Positions 1 through 7,865 of a stretch of 18,175 nt of DNA are shown piece by piece (within the stretch, counting starts at the first letter, position 1; the number at the start of each line of letters is the position of its first letter). The notes beneath the pieces are model-generated. The model ran no database searches and was not told the DNA's origin. It saw only the letters and a list, made by a program, of their open reading frames with translations. The DNA comes from an uncultured Clostridia bacterium. GTDB taxonomy: Bacteria > Bacillota > Clostridia > TANB77 > CAG-508. A program made the translations under genes and the position numbers. The DNA is taken from the NCBI GenBank assembly GCA_948517135.1, contig CAORJJ010000028.1, forward strand, positions 1 through 18,175, written 5' to 3'.

Positions 1-116
1 AATTTATTTAGAATTTCTATGATAATTACATAAGTAAGCTATATTTTTGAATTTTAATATTTGCATTATTGCAAGTTTTATTATTTAAAATATATTTTTA
101 CTCACATAAATAAGAA

Positions 117-146
117 TCTCCCTTCATATAATGTATTGAAGGAGGG
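117..146 (+). promoter_or_regulatory. Hairpin overlapping the ribosome binding site of the first gene
   Basis: The bases ccttca (121-126) pair perfectly with tgaagg (137-142). With c120 bulged, t119 and c118 pair with a143 and g144, giving an eight-pair stem around a ten-base loop. The 3' arm contains most of the strong Shine-Dalgarno aaggaggg (139-146), which sits six bases before the ATG at 153. If the stem forms in the mRNA it would hide the ribosome binding site. The pairing is seen in the sequence; a regulatory role is inference, and in such AT-rich DNA some pairing by chance is expected. Confidence 0.35.
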
Positions 147-152
147 AAAAAT

Positions 153-788
153 ATGTTTTATTCTGGAAATGATAATTACATGCAAGATTTGTATTTTGGA
201 AATCAAATGTATGGGGCAAATACATATAATCCAAATGGAATGAATAATATGACAAATCCTATGTATATGAATAATGGGATGTGTCCAAATCAATTTCAAA
301 ACCAAATTCCAAATCAACCTGTAAGCATCAATAATATGTACCCAAGTTTATATAGAATTTTAATGCCAGTTATTTCAAGAGTTGTTTCTAACAGCAATTA
401 TCAATTTTTTAATGAGGATGTATTAAATAATATGGTTGATACTGTTTACAATATTACTGATGGTCAAATTAATTATGAAAACGATAACGATAATGAACAA
501 GTAACAACACAAGAAAGAAACAGTAATACTCAAACTAATACTGCTTCTGTTTCACAAACAAATCAAAATACTACAACAACAAATACATCAACACGTATGA
601 ATACAAATACTCAAACAACAAGAAATGCAAATTCCACAAATAGCTCAAATGATAGCTTACTTAGAGATATTATTAAAATTCTTATTATAAGAGAACTTAT
701 ATCAAGAAGACAATTTCAAAATCCAAACATGCAAAACAATATGAATATGTATAATATGAATAACATGAATTCATTTTGTAATTTATAA
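153..788 (+). CDS. Asn/Met/Gln/Thr-rich hypothetical protein
   Basis: A 211-residue protein I do not recognise. Residues 1-62 are a low-complexity Asn/Met/Tyr/Gln/Pro stretch. Residues 63-103 look like a short ordered helical segment (YPSLYRILMPVISRVV and following). Residues 104-166 are a Thr/Asn/Gln/Ser linker. Residues 168-187 form a second amphipathic helix (LLRDIIKILIIRELISRR), and the last 25 residues are again Asn/Met-rich. There is no signal peptide or clear membrane segment. The start is fixed by a strong Shine-Dalgarno (aaggaggg, 139-146). Such composition is common in spore coat and other surface-assembling proteins of Firmicutes, and the downstream neighbour resembles a sporulation membrane protein, but a coat role is only a guess. 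That this is a real gene is supported by the ribosome binding site and the ordered segments. Confidence 0.7.
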   Translation: MFYSGNDNYMQDLYFGNQMYGANTYNPNGMNNMTNPMYMNNGMCPNQFQNQIPNQPVSINNMYPSLYRILMPVISRVVSNSNYQFFNEDVLNNMVDTVYNITDGQINYENDNDNEQVTTQERNSNTQTNTASVSQTNQNTTTTNTSTRMNTNTQTTRNANSTNSSNDSLLRDIIKILIIRELISRRQFQNPNMQNNMNMYNMNNMNSFCNL

Positions 789-844
789 AAAATAAGTATA
801 AATTTATAAAATTTGTATATAATCAAAATAGGTGAGTTTTAATT

Positions 845-1924
845 ATGAACTATTGGTCTATTTTGAAAAAAAGTTTTATAGGAATATTGATTATAGTTAG
901 TTTTATTTTTATATTTAAACTAACTATTTTCTATATTCCTTTTTTAATTGCATATGTAATTTCCATACTAATTGATCCTATAATAAAATTTGTAAATAAA
1001 CATACAAATTTAAGTAGGAAAGTAAGTAGTGTTATTGTTCTTGCTACAATTTTCTCAATTATAACTGCATTATTGGTATGGGGAATAATAAGGCTTGTAT
1101 CAGAAACAACTAATTTACTTGAAGGATTAAATATTTATTTAGAAAAAACATTAGAATTTATATCAAACAAAGTTTCTAGTTTTGATTTTGATAAAATTAA
1201 AATTTCTGATAATGTAATAAATATATTTGAAGATACTACAACAGAATACTTAAATACCATAACAAGATATCTTAAAGAACTATTAAATAAAATATTAAAT
1301 TATATAACTTCAATTCCAAATATGTTTATAAATGTTATTATTACTATTCTAGCAACTTATTTTATAACTTCTGATAAATTTTACATTTTAGATAGAATGG
1401 AACATCATTTATCAAAAAAAATGGTTAGCAAAATAACAAAACACGCAAAAGAAATAACCTCTTCATTAGGAGGTTATCTAAAAGCAGAAATTCTTTTAAG
1501 TATAATTACATTTATGGTTGTTTTAAGTGGTCTTAATATATTTTATTTAATAGGAATGAATGTGGATTATCCTATATTAATGGCTATTGTAATAGGATTT
1601 GTAGATGCATTACCAATATTAGGAGCTGGTAGTATAATGATTCCATGGAGTATTATACTTTTTCTTAATTCTAACAATGCACTTGCAATTTCAGTAATAG
1701 GGCTATATATTTTTACTCTTGTTCTAAAACAATTATTAGAACCAAAACTTGTAAGCAATAATATAGGTATTCATCCAATATTTACACTAATTTCTATGTA
1801 TACTGGATTTAAAATAATGGGAATACTTGGATTACTTATAGGTCCAATTATTTTAATTATAGTAAAAAATATATTTGCTGAAAGTTTAGATAAAGGAATT
1901 GTAAATTCAATTACGGACATTTAA
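845..1924 (+). CDS. AI-2E family transporter, YtvI-like membrane protein
   Basis: A 359-residue polytopic membrane protein of the AI-2E exporter/permease family, about the usual family length. Hydrophobic segments lie near residues 8-43, 60-84, 158-176, 216-237, 243-261, 264-294 and 312-345. A long, more polar stretch lies between about 86 and 157. Family signatures are visible: the D-x2-P-x2-G-x-G stretch at 254-262 followed by P267, and a C-terminal Q-x2-EPK ... GIHP ... G ... GP motif at 296-334. Among Firmicutes members it most resembles YtvI, a sporulation integral membrane protein; sugar or signal export is not shown. The start follows a ribosome binding site like taggtgag (829-836). 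The gene converges on the minus-strand gene ending at 1938, with only 13 bases between the stop codons and no hairpin there. Confidence 0.88.
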   Translation: MNYWSILKKSFIGILIIVSFIFIFKLTIFYIPFLIAYVISILIDPIIKFVNKHTNLSRKVSSVIVLATIFSIITALLVWGIIRLVSETTNLLEGLNIYLEKTLEFISNKVSSFDFDKIKISDNVINIFEDTTTEYLNTITRYLKELLNKILNYITSIPNMFINVIITILATYFITSDKFYILDRMEHHLSKKMVSKITKHAKEITSSLGGYLKAEILLSIITFMVVLSGLNIFYLIGMNVDYPILMAIVIGFVDALPILGAGSIMIPWSIILFLNSNNALAISVIGLYIFTLVLKQLLEPKLVSNNIGIHPIFTLISMYTGFKIMGILGLLIGPIILIIVKNIFAESLDKGIVNSITDI

Positions 1925-1937
1925 ACATACTTAAATC

Positions 1938-2495
1938 TCAATAAATTACTGCTGTTGGAACATATTCATCATCTGGAAGAGGTACATTAGCATTTTCAGG
2001 CTTTGATGTTTTTTCAATAGAAGTTACTTTTATCATTGGAGTATCAACATTATTATATGTACCTTTTATTATTTCACCTTTAATATTTATCCATGTATAA
2101 GAAGGATAGTCTGAAATGTTTTCACAGGAACATAAGAAACCTACAATTAATGTTTGATTATTTCCAATATCCATATCTCTTGCTAAAACAAATTGGTCAT
2201 CAGAAAAGTTTTTTACTCTATAAACATATCCTGAAAATGCTATTTTTTGACCAACATATGTATCTATATTATTGTGAACTTGCTGTAAAATGTTTGTATA
2301 ATTCTCTTTGGATATTAAAGCATATTCAGAAGAGGGAATAGAGTCATCAATTAAATTGTACTCTTTATTTTGATTTATATTTTTACAAATATTATATATT
2401 CCAATTGCACCTAATGTAATACATATAATAAGCATTAATAGTAAAACAGATTTTAATATAAGTCTTTTGTTTACCTTTACATTATAAATAATCAT
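1938..2495 (-). CDS. Membrane-anchored protein with YcgQ/DUF1980-like C-terminal domain
   Basis: A 185-residue protein starting at 2495, with a GGAGA ribosome binding site at 2504-2508. Residues 14-37 form one N-terminal membrane helix with basic residues before it (N-in, no obvious cleavage site). Residues 68-165 form a small beta-rich domain. Its pattern, GQKIAFSGYVYR, then FVLARD, then a Cys-containing turn, then INIKGEI and PMIKVTSIE, closely resembles the C-terminal domain of the TIGR03943/DUF1980 (YcgQ) family. In that family the domain is normally attached to a multi-helix membrane part and encoded beside a DUF318 permease. Here the multi-helix part and the permease are both missing, so this is a stand-alone version. 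Two close cysteines (C122, C124) and others could bind metal, which is a guess. The function is not known. Confidence 0.72.
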   Translation of the reverse strand: MIIYNVKVNKRLILKSVLLLMLIICITLGAIGIYNICKNINQNKEYNLIDDSIPSSEYALISKENYTNILQQVHNNIDTYVGQKIAFSGYVYRVKNFSDDQFVLARDMDIGNNQTLIVGFLCSCENISDYPSYTWINIKGEIIKGTYNNVDTPMIKVTSIEKTSKPENANVPLPDDEYVPTAVIY

Positions 2496-2576
2496 ATCAA
2501 AAATCTCCTATTTTAAAAATTTATATTAAAAATATATGAGAAAAAGTTTTTAATATGACTCATTTTTATATAAAAA

Positions 2577-2620
2577 TAATAAAAAAACAATCCTTATGTA
2601 AATTTCCATAAAGATTGTTT
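2577..2620 (-). terminator. Intrinsic terminator of the small minus-strand gene
   Basis: The sequence aaacaatc (2585-2592) pairs with gattgttt (2613-2620). The stem continues after one mismatch with ttatg (2594-2598) and cataa (2607-2611) around an eight-base loop. Read on the minus strand the hairpin is followed by a run of T (complement of 2577-2584). It lies about 50 bases after the stop of the gene ending at 2671 and would insulate it from the next minus-strand gene. Confidence 0.75.
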
Positions 2621-2670
2621 CAGAAATTGGTTACCATATTTTTTTCGACCTCATTTCTTCAAATACTATT

Positions 2671-2901
2671 TTACTTTTTCTTACTTTCAAGTAATTTTTT
2701 TCTTCCTTCATCAGATATTTCGATTGCATCTTGAAGAGTTTTTTTAAAAGTAGGTTTGCTTTCAGTTGCATCTTCAGTTGGATCATGGTTAGAATTAAAG
2801 AGGTGCCTCTGGCGTTTGCGACTATTTTTATCCTCGGTGCTATGCTTACTTTTTAATACTTTTTCTACTGGTATAACCCGTCGCATGAGATCCATATTCA
2901 T
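2671..2901 (-). CDS. Small charged hypothetical protein
   Basis: A 76-residue, very hydrophilic protein, rich in Lys, Arg, Glu, Asp and Ser, with no hydrophobic segment. It is probably a largely disordered or helical cytosolic protein. The start at 2901 has a good ribosome binding site (AAAGGAGA, complement of 2907-2914). A promoter lies just upstream and a terminator downstream, so it is a complete monocistronic unit. Codon use is odd for this genome: the Arg codons include CGA, CGG, CGC (twice) and AGG, whereas neighbours use almost only AGA, and CTC and CAG also occur. That suggests recent acquisition. The C-terminal EISDEGRKKLLE is an amphipathic helix resembling the tails of several small regulatory proteins, but I cannot assign a family. 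Confidence 0.7.
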   Translation of the reverse strand: MNMDLMRRVIPVEKVLKSKHSTEDKNSRKRQRHLFNSNHDPTEDATESKPTFKKTLQDAIEISDEGRKKLLESKKK

Positions 2902-2950
2902 GAAAATCTCTCCTTTCTATATAAAAAAACATGTTAGTAACTACAACTTA

Positions 2951-2979
2951 AATATATCAAATTTCATATAAAAAAACAA
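2951..2979 (-). promoter_or_regulatory. Predicted sigma-A promoter for the small charged protein
   Basis: On the minus strand, -35 TTGTTT (complement of 2974-2979) and -10 TATATT (complement of 2951-2956) are separated by 17 bases. TGA immediately precedes the -10, making an extended -10. The start of transcription would fall near 2944, giving a leader of about 43 bases before the ATG at 2901. The same TGA-TATA layout recurs at other promoters in this window. Confidence 0.55.
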
Positions 2980-3003
2980 GACAAAATTAATTTTATTATT
3001 TTG

Positions 3004-3032
3004 TAGACTTTTGTAAATCTGTGTGATAATAT
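3004..3032 (+). promoter_or_regulatory. Predicted promoter for the GT4 glycosyltransferase
   Basis: TAGACT (3004-3009) and TAATAT (3027-3032) are spaced by 17 bases, with TGA just before the -10. Both hexamers match the sigma-A consensus at four of six positions. An alternative reading uses GATAAT (3025-3030) with TG at 3022-3023 and TTGTAG (3001-3006). It is divergent from the promoter at 2951-2979, and the two share about 170 bases of intergenic DNA. Confidence 0.4.
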
Positions 3033-3074
3033 AAACTCGATTTTGACAAAATAAACTATAAAAGGAGTATTAAT

Positions 3075-4802
3075 ATGGAAAAAGATAAAATGAAAATATT
3101 AATGGCTACTGCTTTCCCAACACAAGGAGCTGGAAGTGGTGCATTAGTTACTACTCAAGCAAAATCTTATCAAGAAGCAGGACATGAAGTTACTATAATT
3201 ACAGGAAATAATAGAAGTAATTTTGATAAATTAGATGGTGTTAAATATCATTTAGTACCATTCACATCAGAATCAGAACAACCTGAAAAATTAGAAGGAC
3301 AATTACCTTTTAACTATTTAATGTTCACAACTCATACAGAAAGTACTGCAAACTTTTGGAAGGTTGGTCTTGAAGATCTTGAACAATATGTCACAGCGGA
3401 TAGAAATGCTCTAATTGAAGAAGCAAAAAATTGTGATGTTATACATGCTCAACACAATTGGTTATTAAGTAGTTCTGCTACTGATATGGATAAACCAGTT
3501 GTTACTACAATTCATGGAACAGATTTAATGGGATATGAAAGATCAAAAAAAGAGCTTTCTGCAACACTAAATAAATTAAATACTTTAAAAGTAAATTCAA
3601 AAGATGGAAGTTTTGGAATTTCTACATCTGATATTGCTAAAGTGGAAGAAGTTTATATGAGAGCCTCTTCAGTAAAAGATATAAGAAGAGGAGTCAAAGA
3701 TTTAATAGAATCTAAAGCAATTGCAGGAAGTAAAGCTGATATTATGCAATTAGTAGATGTTTTAGATGATAAAAGAAAATATGAATTTTATATTAGAGAA
3801 TCAGAAAACTCTGCAAAAAAATCAGATAAAATTATTGTTATTTCAGATGCCCAAAAAGAAAAGTTCAATAGTTTATTTCCTTTTGCAGCAGATAAAGTTG
3901 AATTATTAGAAAATGGATATGATCCAAAAACATTTTACGTTGATAAAACTGTAAAAAGAGAAGATGTAATTCCTATGTTAACATCTGATAGAACACCAGA
4001 TGGAAAAATTGATATGGATTATGATAGTTTAATTTTATTTGTAGGAAAATTTGCTGATTTTAAAGGAATAGATTCATTACTTGCAGGAACAAAATTATAT
4101 GAAGATAAACTTATGAGTGAAGGTAAAAAACCTTTAACTTTAATTGTTGGTTCTGGTGCATTAGAAACAAAACTAAAAGCAGAAGTAGAACAACTTGGTT
4201 TGCAAAATACTCACTTTGTTGGTAGACAACCACATAATATAATTTGTAAACTACAAAATTTAGCAGATGTTTCTTTAATTCCTTCAAGAGATGAACCATT
4301 TGGATTAGTTGTTATAGAAGGTACTGCATGTGGACATCCAGTTATAGGAAGTAATTCAGGAGGTATTCCAGGAATACTTAATACTAAAAAAGAAAAATTA
4401 CCAAATCAAAATATCATAAAAACAGATTTAGGTGTTCTTATAAAACCATTACCTGAAAGACCTTCATCATTAAGCCAAGAAGAAAAAGATACATTAGATG
4501 TTATAAGCTGTGATTATGTAGTTGCAAAACCTGAAGAAAGAGAAAAAATAGCAGAAAAAGCTGTAACAGAATTTGGTTTAGAAAGTGAAATAAAAAATTA
4601 TTTAAAATTTTATGCTGAAAGTACAGAGGCATTAGCTGAATCTGTTGAAAAAATAGTTGATGGTGAATTAACATTTGACAATGATTATATTTCAAAATAT
4701 ACACAATCTAACTATTCTCAAAACATAATTAGAGACAAATTAATAGATGTTTATAAAAAAGCAGGGGAGCATAAAAAAAAAGATAGATCACTTGAATATT
4801 AA
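3075..4802 (+). CDS. GT4 family glycosyltransferase
   Basis: A 575-residue cytosolic GT-B fold glycosyltransferase that would transfer a sugar from a nucleotide-sugar donor; the acceptor is unknown. The N-terminal Rossmann domain begins MKILMATAFP (6-15) with a glycine-rich G-x-G-S-G loop at 18-22 and HGTD at 147-150. The C-terminal domain opens at about 318 (LILFVGKFADFKG). It carries the family E-x7-E motif at E407 and E415 (EPFGLVVIE), followed by GSNSGGIPG for donor binding. A helical, charged insertion of roughly 95 residues (about 154-248) between HGTD and SDKIIVISD makes it longer than the usual 350-420. The C-terminal 130 residues are also extended and charged. The start is preceded by aaaggag (3061-3067). 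It is monocistronic, with its own promoter and terminator. A role in surface polysaccharide or glycolipid synthesis is plausible but not shown. Confidence 0.88.
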   Translation: MEKDKMKILMATAFPTQGAGSGALVTTQAKSYQEAGHEVTIITGNNRSNFDKLDGVKYHLVPFTSESEQPEKLEGQLPFNYLMFTTHTESTANFWKVGLEDLEQYVTADRNALIEEAKNCDVIHAQHNWLLSSSATDMDKPVVTTIHGTDLMGYERSKKELSATLNKLNTLKVNSKDGSFGISTSDIAKVEEVYMRASSVKDIRRGVKDLIESKAIAGSKADIMQLVDVLDDKRKYEFYIRESENSAKKSDKIIVISDAQKEKFNSLFPFAADKVELLENGYDPKTFYVDKTVKREDVIPMLTSDRTPDGKIDMDYDSLILFVGKFADFKGIDSLLAGTKLYEDKLMSEGKKPLTLIVGSGALETKLKAEVEQLGLQNTHFVGRQPHNIICKLQNLADVSLIPSRDEPFGLVVIEGTACGHPVIGSNSGGIPGILNTKKEKLPNQNIIKTDLGVLIKPLPERPSSLSQEEKDTLDVISCDYVVAKPEEREKIAEKAVTEFGLESEIKNYLKFYAESTEALAESVEKIVDGELTFDNDYISKYTQSNYSQNIIRDKLIDVYKKAGEHKKKDRSLEY

Positions 4803-4809
4803 TAAAACT

Positions 4810-4838
4810 TGGGAGTAATAAATTTACTCCCATTTTTT
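4810..4838 (+). terminator. Intrinsic terminator of the glycosyltransferase gene
   Basis: The sequence tgggagtaa (4810-4818) pairs perfectly with ttactccca (4824-4832) around a five-base loop, and six T follow (4833-4838). It starts seven bases after the stop codon. It sits directly in front of the secA promoter. Confidence 0.88.
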
Positions 4839-4839
4839 C

Positions 4840-4868
4840 TTGCAAAATATAGTATTTAGTGATATAGT
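4840..4868 (+). promoter_or_regulatory. Predicted sigma-A promoter of secA
   Basis: -35 TTGCAA (4840-4845), 17-base spacer, and -10 TATAGT (4863-4868), preceded directly by TGA (extended -10). It begins at the last base of the upstream terminator tail, so secA is transcribed independently of the glycosyltransferase. The leader would be about 30 bases and holds the ribosome binding site taggagg. Confidence 0.6.
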
Positions 4869-4907
4869 TTAAAAGTATATTTTAAAAGCAAAATAGGAGG
4901 CAGTCAT

Positions 4908-7697
4908 ATGGGACTTTTTGATAAAATCTTTGGAAACTATAGTGAAAAACAAGTAAAAAAAGTAATGCATATAGTTGAAAAAATTAATGGTTTAGAACCA
5001 GAAATGGAAAAATTAACAGATAAAGAGTTAACAGCCAAAACAGCATATTTTAAAGAAGAATTAGCTAAAGGAAAAACTTTAGATGATATATTACCAGAAG
5101 CTTTTGCAGTTGTTAGAGAAGCTTCAAAAAGAGTTTTAGGAATGAGACACTTTGATGTCCAATTAATAGGTGGTATTGTTCTTCACCAAGGTAGAATTTC
5201 TGAAATGAGAACTGGTGAAGGAAAAACATTAGTTGCTACATTACCAGTATACTTAAATGCTCTTACTGGAAATGGTGTTCATGTTGTTACTGTTAACGAA
5301 TATTTAGCCAAAAGAGATAGTGAATGGATGGGAAAAATTTATAGATTTTTAGGCCTTTCTGTTGGCTTAATTTATGGAAGAATGCCATTTAATGAAAAGC
5401 AATCTGCATATAGAGCTGATATAACTTATGGAACAAATAATGAATTTGGATTTGATTATTTAAGAGATAATATGGTTATTCATAAAGAAGAAATGGTTCA
5501 AAGAGGTCTTAATTATGCAATTGTAGACGAAATTGATAGTATTTTAATTGATGAAGCTCGTACACCACTTATTATTTCAGGTAGAGCAAATAAATCATCA
5601 GATTTATATAAAAAAGCAAATTCATTTGTTAGAAAGTTACAACCTAAAGTAATTATTGAAGAGGATGTTAAAGATTTTGAACAAATTGAAGATAATGAAA
5701 AATATGATTATATAGTAGATTTAAAAGCAAAGTCTGCAACATTAACACAAAAGGGTATAGAAAAAGCAGAAAGAGAATTTGGACTTGAAAATTTAAACGA
5801 TTTAGATAACTCTGACATTGTTCATAATATCAATCAAGCTTTACGTGCTCATGGTATTATGAAAAGAGATATTGATTATATCGTAAAAGATGGTGAAGTT
5901 CTTATAGTAGATGAATTTACTGGTCGTATTATGTATGGAAGAAGATATAATGATGGATTACATCAAGCAATAGAAGCAAAAGAAGGTGTTAAAATTGCTG
6001 ATGAATCAAAAACTCTTGCAACAATAACATTCCAAAACTATTTTAGAATGTATAATAAATTATCTGGTATGACAGGTACAGCTATGACAGAAGAAAATGA
6101 ATTTAGAGAAATTTATAGTCTAGATGTTGTAGCAATTCCTACAAATAAACCATTAATTAGAAACGATCAAACAGATATCATATATAAAAATGAATCTGCA
6201 AAATTTAGAGCAGTAGTAGAAGATATAAAAATATCACATGAAAAAGGTCAACCAGTTTTAGTTGGTACAGTTTCAATTGAAAATTCTGAAAAAATAAGCA
6301 AATTATTAAAATTAGAAGGAATTGAACATGAAGTATTAAATGCTAAAAATCATGAAAAAGAAGCTGAAATAATTGCCCAAGCAGGTAAATATGGTGCAGT
6401 TACAATTGCTACTAATATGGCTGGTCGTGGTACTGATATTATGCTTGGTGGAAATAGTGAATATCTTGCAAAACAAGAAATGAGAAAAATGCAATATGAA
6501 GAAAGATTAATTGAACAAGCAACAGCCTTTAATGAAACTGATGATAAAGATATTTTAGAAGCAAGATCAAAATTTAAAGAATTAGAAAATAAATTTAATG
6601 AAGAAATAAAAGATGAAAAAGAAAAAGTACTTCAAGCTGGTGGTCTAAAAATTATTGGTACAGAAAGACATGAATCAAGAAGAATTGATAATCAGTTACG
6701 TGGACGTAGTGGTCGTCAAGGAGATCCTGGTGAAACTAGATTCTATTTAGGTTTAGATGATAATCTTCTTAAAATATTTGGTGGTGATTTAATTACTAGA
6801 GTATTTGATAAAGGAAATATTCCAGAAGATTTACCAATTGAAAATAAGCTTATTGCAAAAACAATTGAAAGTGCTCAAAGTAAAGTTGAAGGAAGAAATT
6901 TCTCAATAAGAAAACATATTTTAAGTTATGATGATGTTATGAATACTCAAAGAAACTTAATCTACAAAGAAAGAATGAGTGTTTTAGATGGAACAGATAT
7001 TAGAGAAAATATCGTTAATATGATTGAAAGCTCTTGTGAAATGATTGTAGATACTTACAGAGAAGAAATAGATGCTGGAAAAGTTAATAAAGAAGCATTA
7101 TTAAATGAAATAAAAGTAAGTTTAAATATTGGTGAAATTGATGAGTTAAAATCAGATAAAATATCAAGTGATGCATTAGTTAAAGAATTAAAAGAAAAAG
7201 CTATAAGTAGCTATGAATCTAAAGAGAAAGAATTTGGAGAAGATATAAGAGAACTTGAAAGAGTTGTTTTATTAAAAGTTGTTGATAATAAATGGATGGA
7301 TCATATTGATGAAATGGATGAGCTAAAAAATGGTATTGGTTTAAGAGCATATGGACAAAAAGATCCTGTTGTTCAATATAGAATTGAAGGTGGAGATATG
7401 TTTGCTGACATGATAAACCAAATTCAACTTGAAGTTACAAAAATAATGTTACATGTTGTAAAAGCAAATAAAGACATAAAAAGACAATCAGCAGCAAGTA
7501 TAACTGGTGAAAGTTTAGATAATAGTGCTATGTCATCAATTAATGCAGTGGGAGAAACAAATAATGTACCTCAAAATGGTGCATCAACAGAAAAGGCAAA
7601 GCCAATTGTAAATGAAGGTCCTAAAGTTGGAAGAAATGATCCATGTCCATGCGGAAGTGGTAAAAAATATAAGAACTGTTGTGGTAAAAATAATTAA
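4908..7697 (+). CDS. secA: Preprotein translocase ATPase SecA
   Basis: The motor ATPase that drives secreted proteins through the SecYEG channel at the inner face of the membrane. Visible elements: Walker A GEGKT at 103-107 within MRTGEGKT; the YGTNNEFGFDYLRDN segment at 174-188; Walker B DEID at 207-210 followed by SILIDEARTPL; NMAGRGTDIMLGG near 503-515; and GTERHESRRIDNQLRGRSGRQGDPG near 583-607. The C-terminal SEC-C zinc motif has C913, C915, C924 and C925. Length is 929 residues against about 840 in B. subtilis. Much of the excess is a charged helical insertion at roughly 516-577, a form familiar from clostridial SecA. The ribosome binding site ataggagg precedes the ATG at 4908. The gene that follows in many Firmicutes, prfB, here lies 10 kb downstream after the accessory island. 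Confidence 0.99.
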   Translation: MGLFDKIFGNYSEKQVKKVMHIVEKINGLEPEMEKLTDKELTAKTAYFKEELAKGKTLDDILPEAFAVVREASKRVLGMRHFDVQLIGGIVLHQGRISEMRTGEGKTLVATLPVYLNALTGNGVHVVTVNEYLAKRDSEWMGKIYRFLGLSVGLIYGRMPFNEKQSAYRADITYGTNNEFGFDYLRDNMVIHKEEMVQRGLNYAIVDEIDSILIDEARTPLIISGRANKSSDLYKKANSFVRKLQPKVIIEEDVKDFEQIEDNEKYDYIVDLKAKSATLTQKGIEKAEREFGLENLNDLDNSDIVHNINQALRAHGIMKRDIDYIVKDGEVLIVDEFTGRIMYGRRYNDGLHQAIEAKEGVKIADESKTLATITFQNYFRMYNKLSGMTGTAMTEENEFREIYSLDVVAIPTNKPLIRNDQTDIIYKNESAKFRAVVEDIKISHEKGQPVLVGTVSIENSEKISKLLKLEGIEHEVLNAKNHEKEAEIIAQAGKYGAVTIATNMAGRGTDIMLGGNSEYLAKQEMRKMQYEERLIEQATAFNETDDKDILEARSKFKELENKFNEEIKDEKEKVLQAGGLKIIGTERHESRRIDNQLRGRSGRQGDPGETRFYLGLDDNLLKIFGGDLITRVFDKGNIPEDLPIENKLIAKTIESAQSKVEGRNFSIRKHILSYDDVMNTQRNLIYKERMSVLDGTDIRENIVNMIESSCEMIVDTYREEIDAGKVNKEALLNEIKVSLNIGEIDELKSDKISSDALVKELKEKAISSYESKEKEFGEDIRELERVVLLKVVDNKWMDHIDEMDELKNGIGLRAYGQKDPVVQYRIEGGDMFADMINQIQLEVTKIMLHVVKANKDIKRQSAASITGESLDNSAMSSINAVGETNNVPQNGASTEKAKPIVNEGPKVGRNDPCPCGSGKKYKNCCGKNN

Positions 7698-7704
7698 AAA
7701 TTTC

Positions 7705-7743
7705 AAAAAAGAAGTGTAACCCAAAAAATAACACTTCTTTTTT
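7705..7743 (+). terminator. secA: Intrinsic terminator of secA
   Basis: The sequence aaaaaagaagtgt (7705-7717) pairs perfectly over 13 bases with acacttctttttt (7731-7743) around a 13-base loop, ending in six T. The A-run on the left arm also gives a T-run on the opposite strand, so it could act in both directions. It marks the left boundary of resident sequence before the island. Confidence 0.88.
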
Positions 7744-7781
7744 ACATATAAATAAAAATTATTAAATATATTCATTATCGA

Positions 7782-7810
7782 TTGACATAATATAGTAAAG
7801 ATGATATAAT
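7782..7810 (+). promoter_or_regulatory. Consensus sigma-A promoter of the TelA-family gene
   Basis: Exact -35 consensus TTGACA (7782-7787), 17-base spacer, and exact -10 consensus TATAAT (7805-7810), preceded by TGA, which adds the extended -10 element. This is the strongest promoter in the window by sequence. Transcription would start near 7817, leaving a leader of about 50 bases before the ATG at 7866. No operator-like palindrome is evident next to it. Confidence 0.9.
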
Positions 7811-7865
7811 ATGTAAACGTATTATAGTAACCAAATTCAATGTTTAAAACAATGGAGGTAACAAC

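Noticed and set aside
19..181. 13-base direct repeat atgataattacat at 19-31 and 169-181
   Set aside because: Low-complexity AT-rich word, one copy being inside codons of the first gene. No third copy or structure supports a functional repeat.
1452..1477. Eight-bp inverted repeat ataacctc/gaggttat inside the permease gene
   Set aside because: Short, lies in a conserved coding stretch, and has no T-run or nearby gene boundary. Probably chance.
2531..2558. Minus-strand TCATATT and CATATATT upstream of the 185-residue membrane protein, resembling a sporulation sigma-E promoter
   Set aside because: The spacing is shorter than the usual sigma-E arrangement and the region is so AT-rich that a match of this quality is expected by chance. 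Not listed as a promoter.
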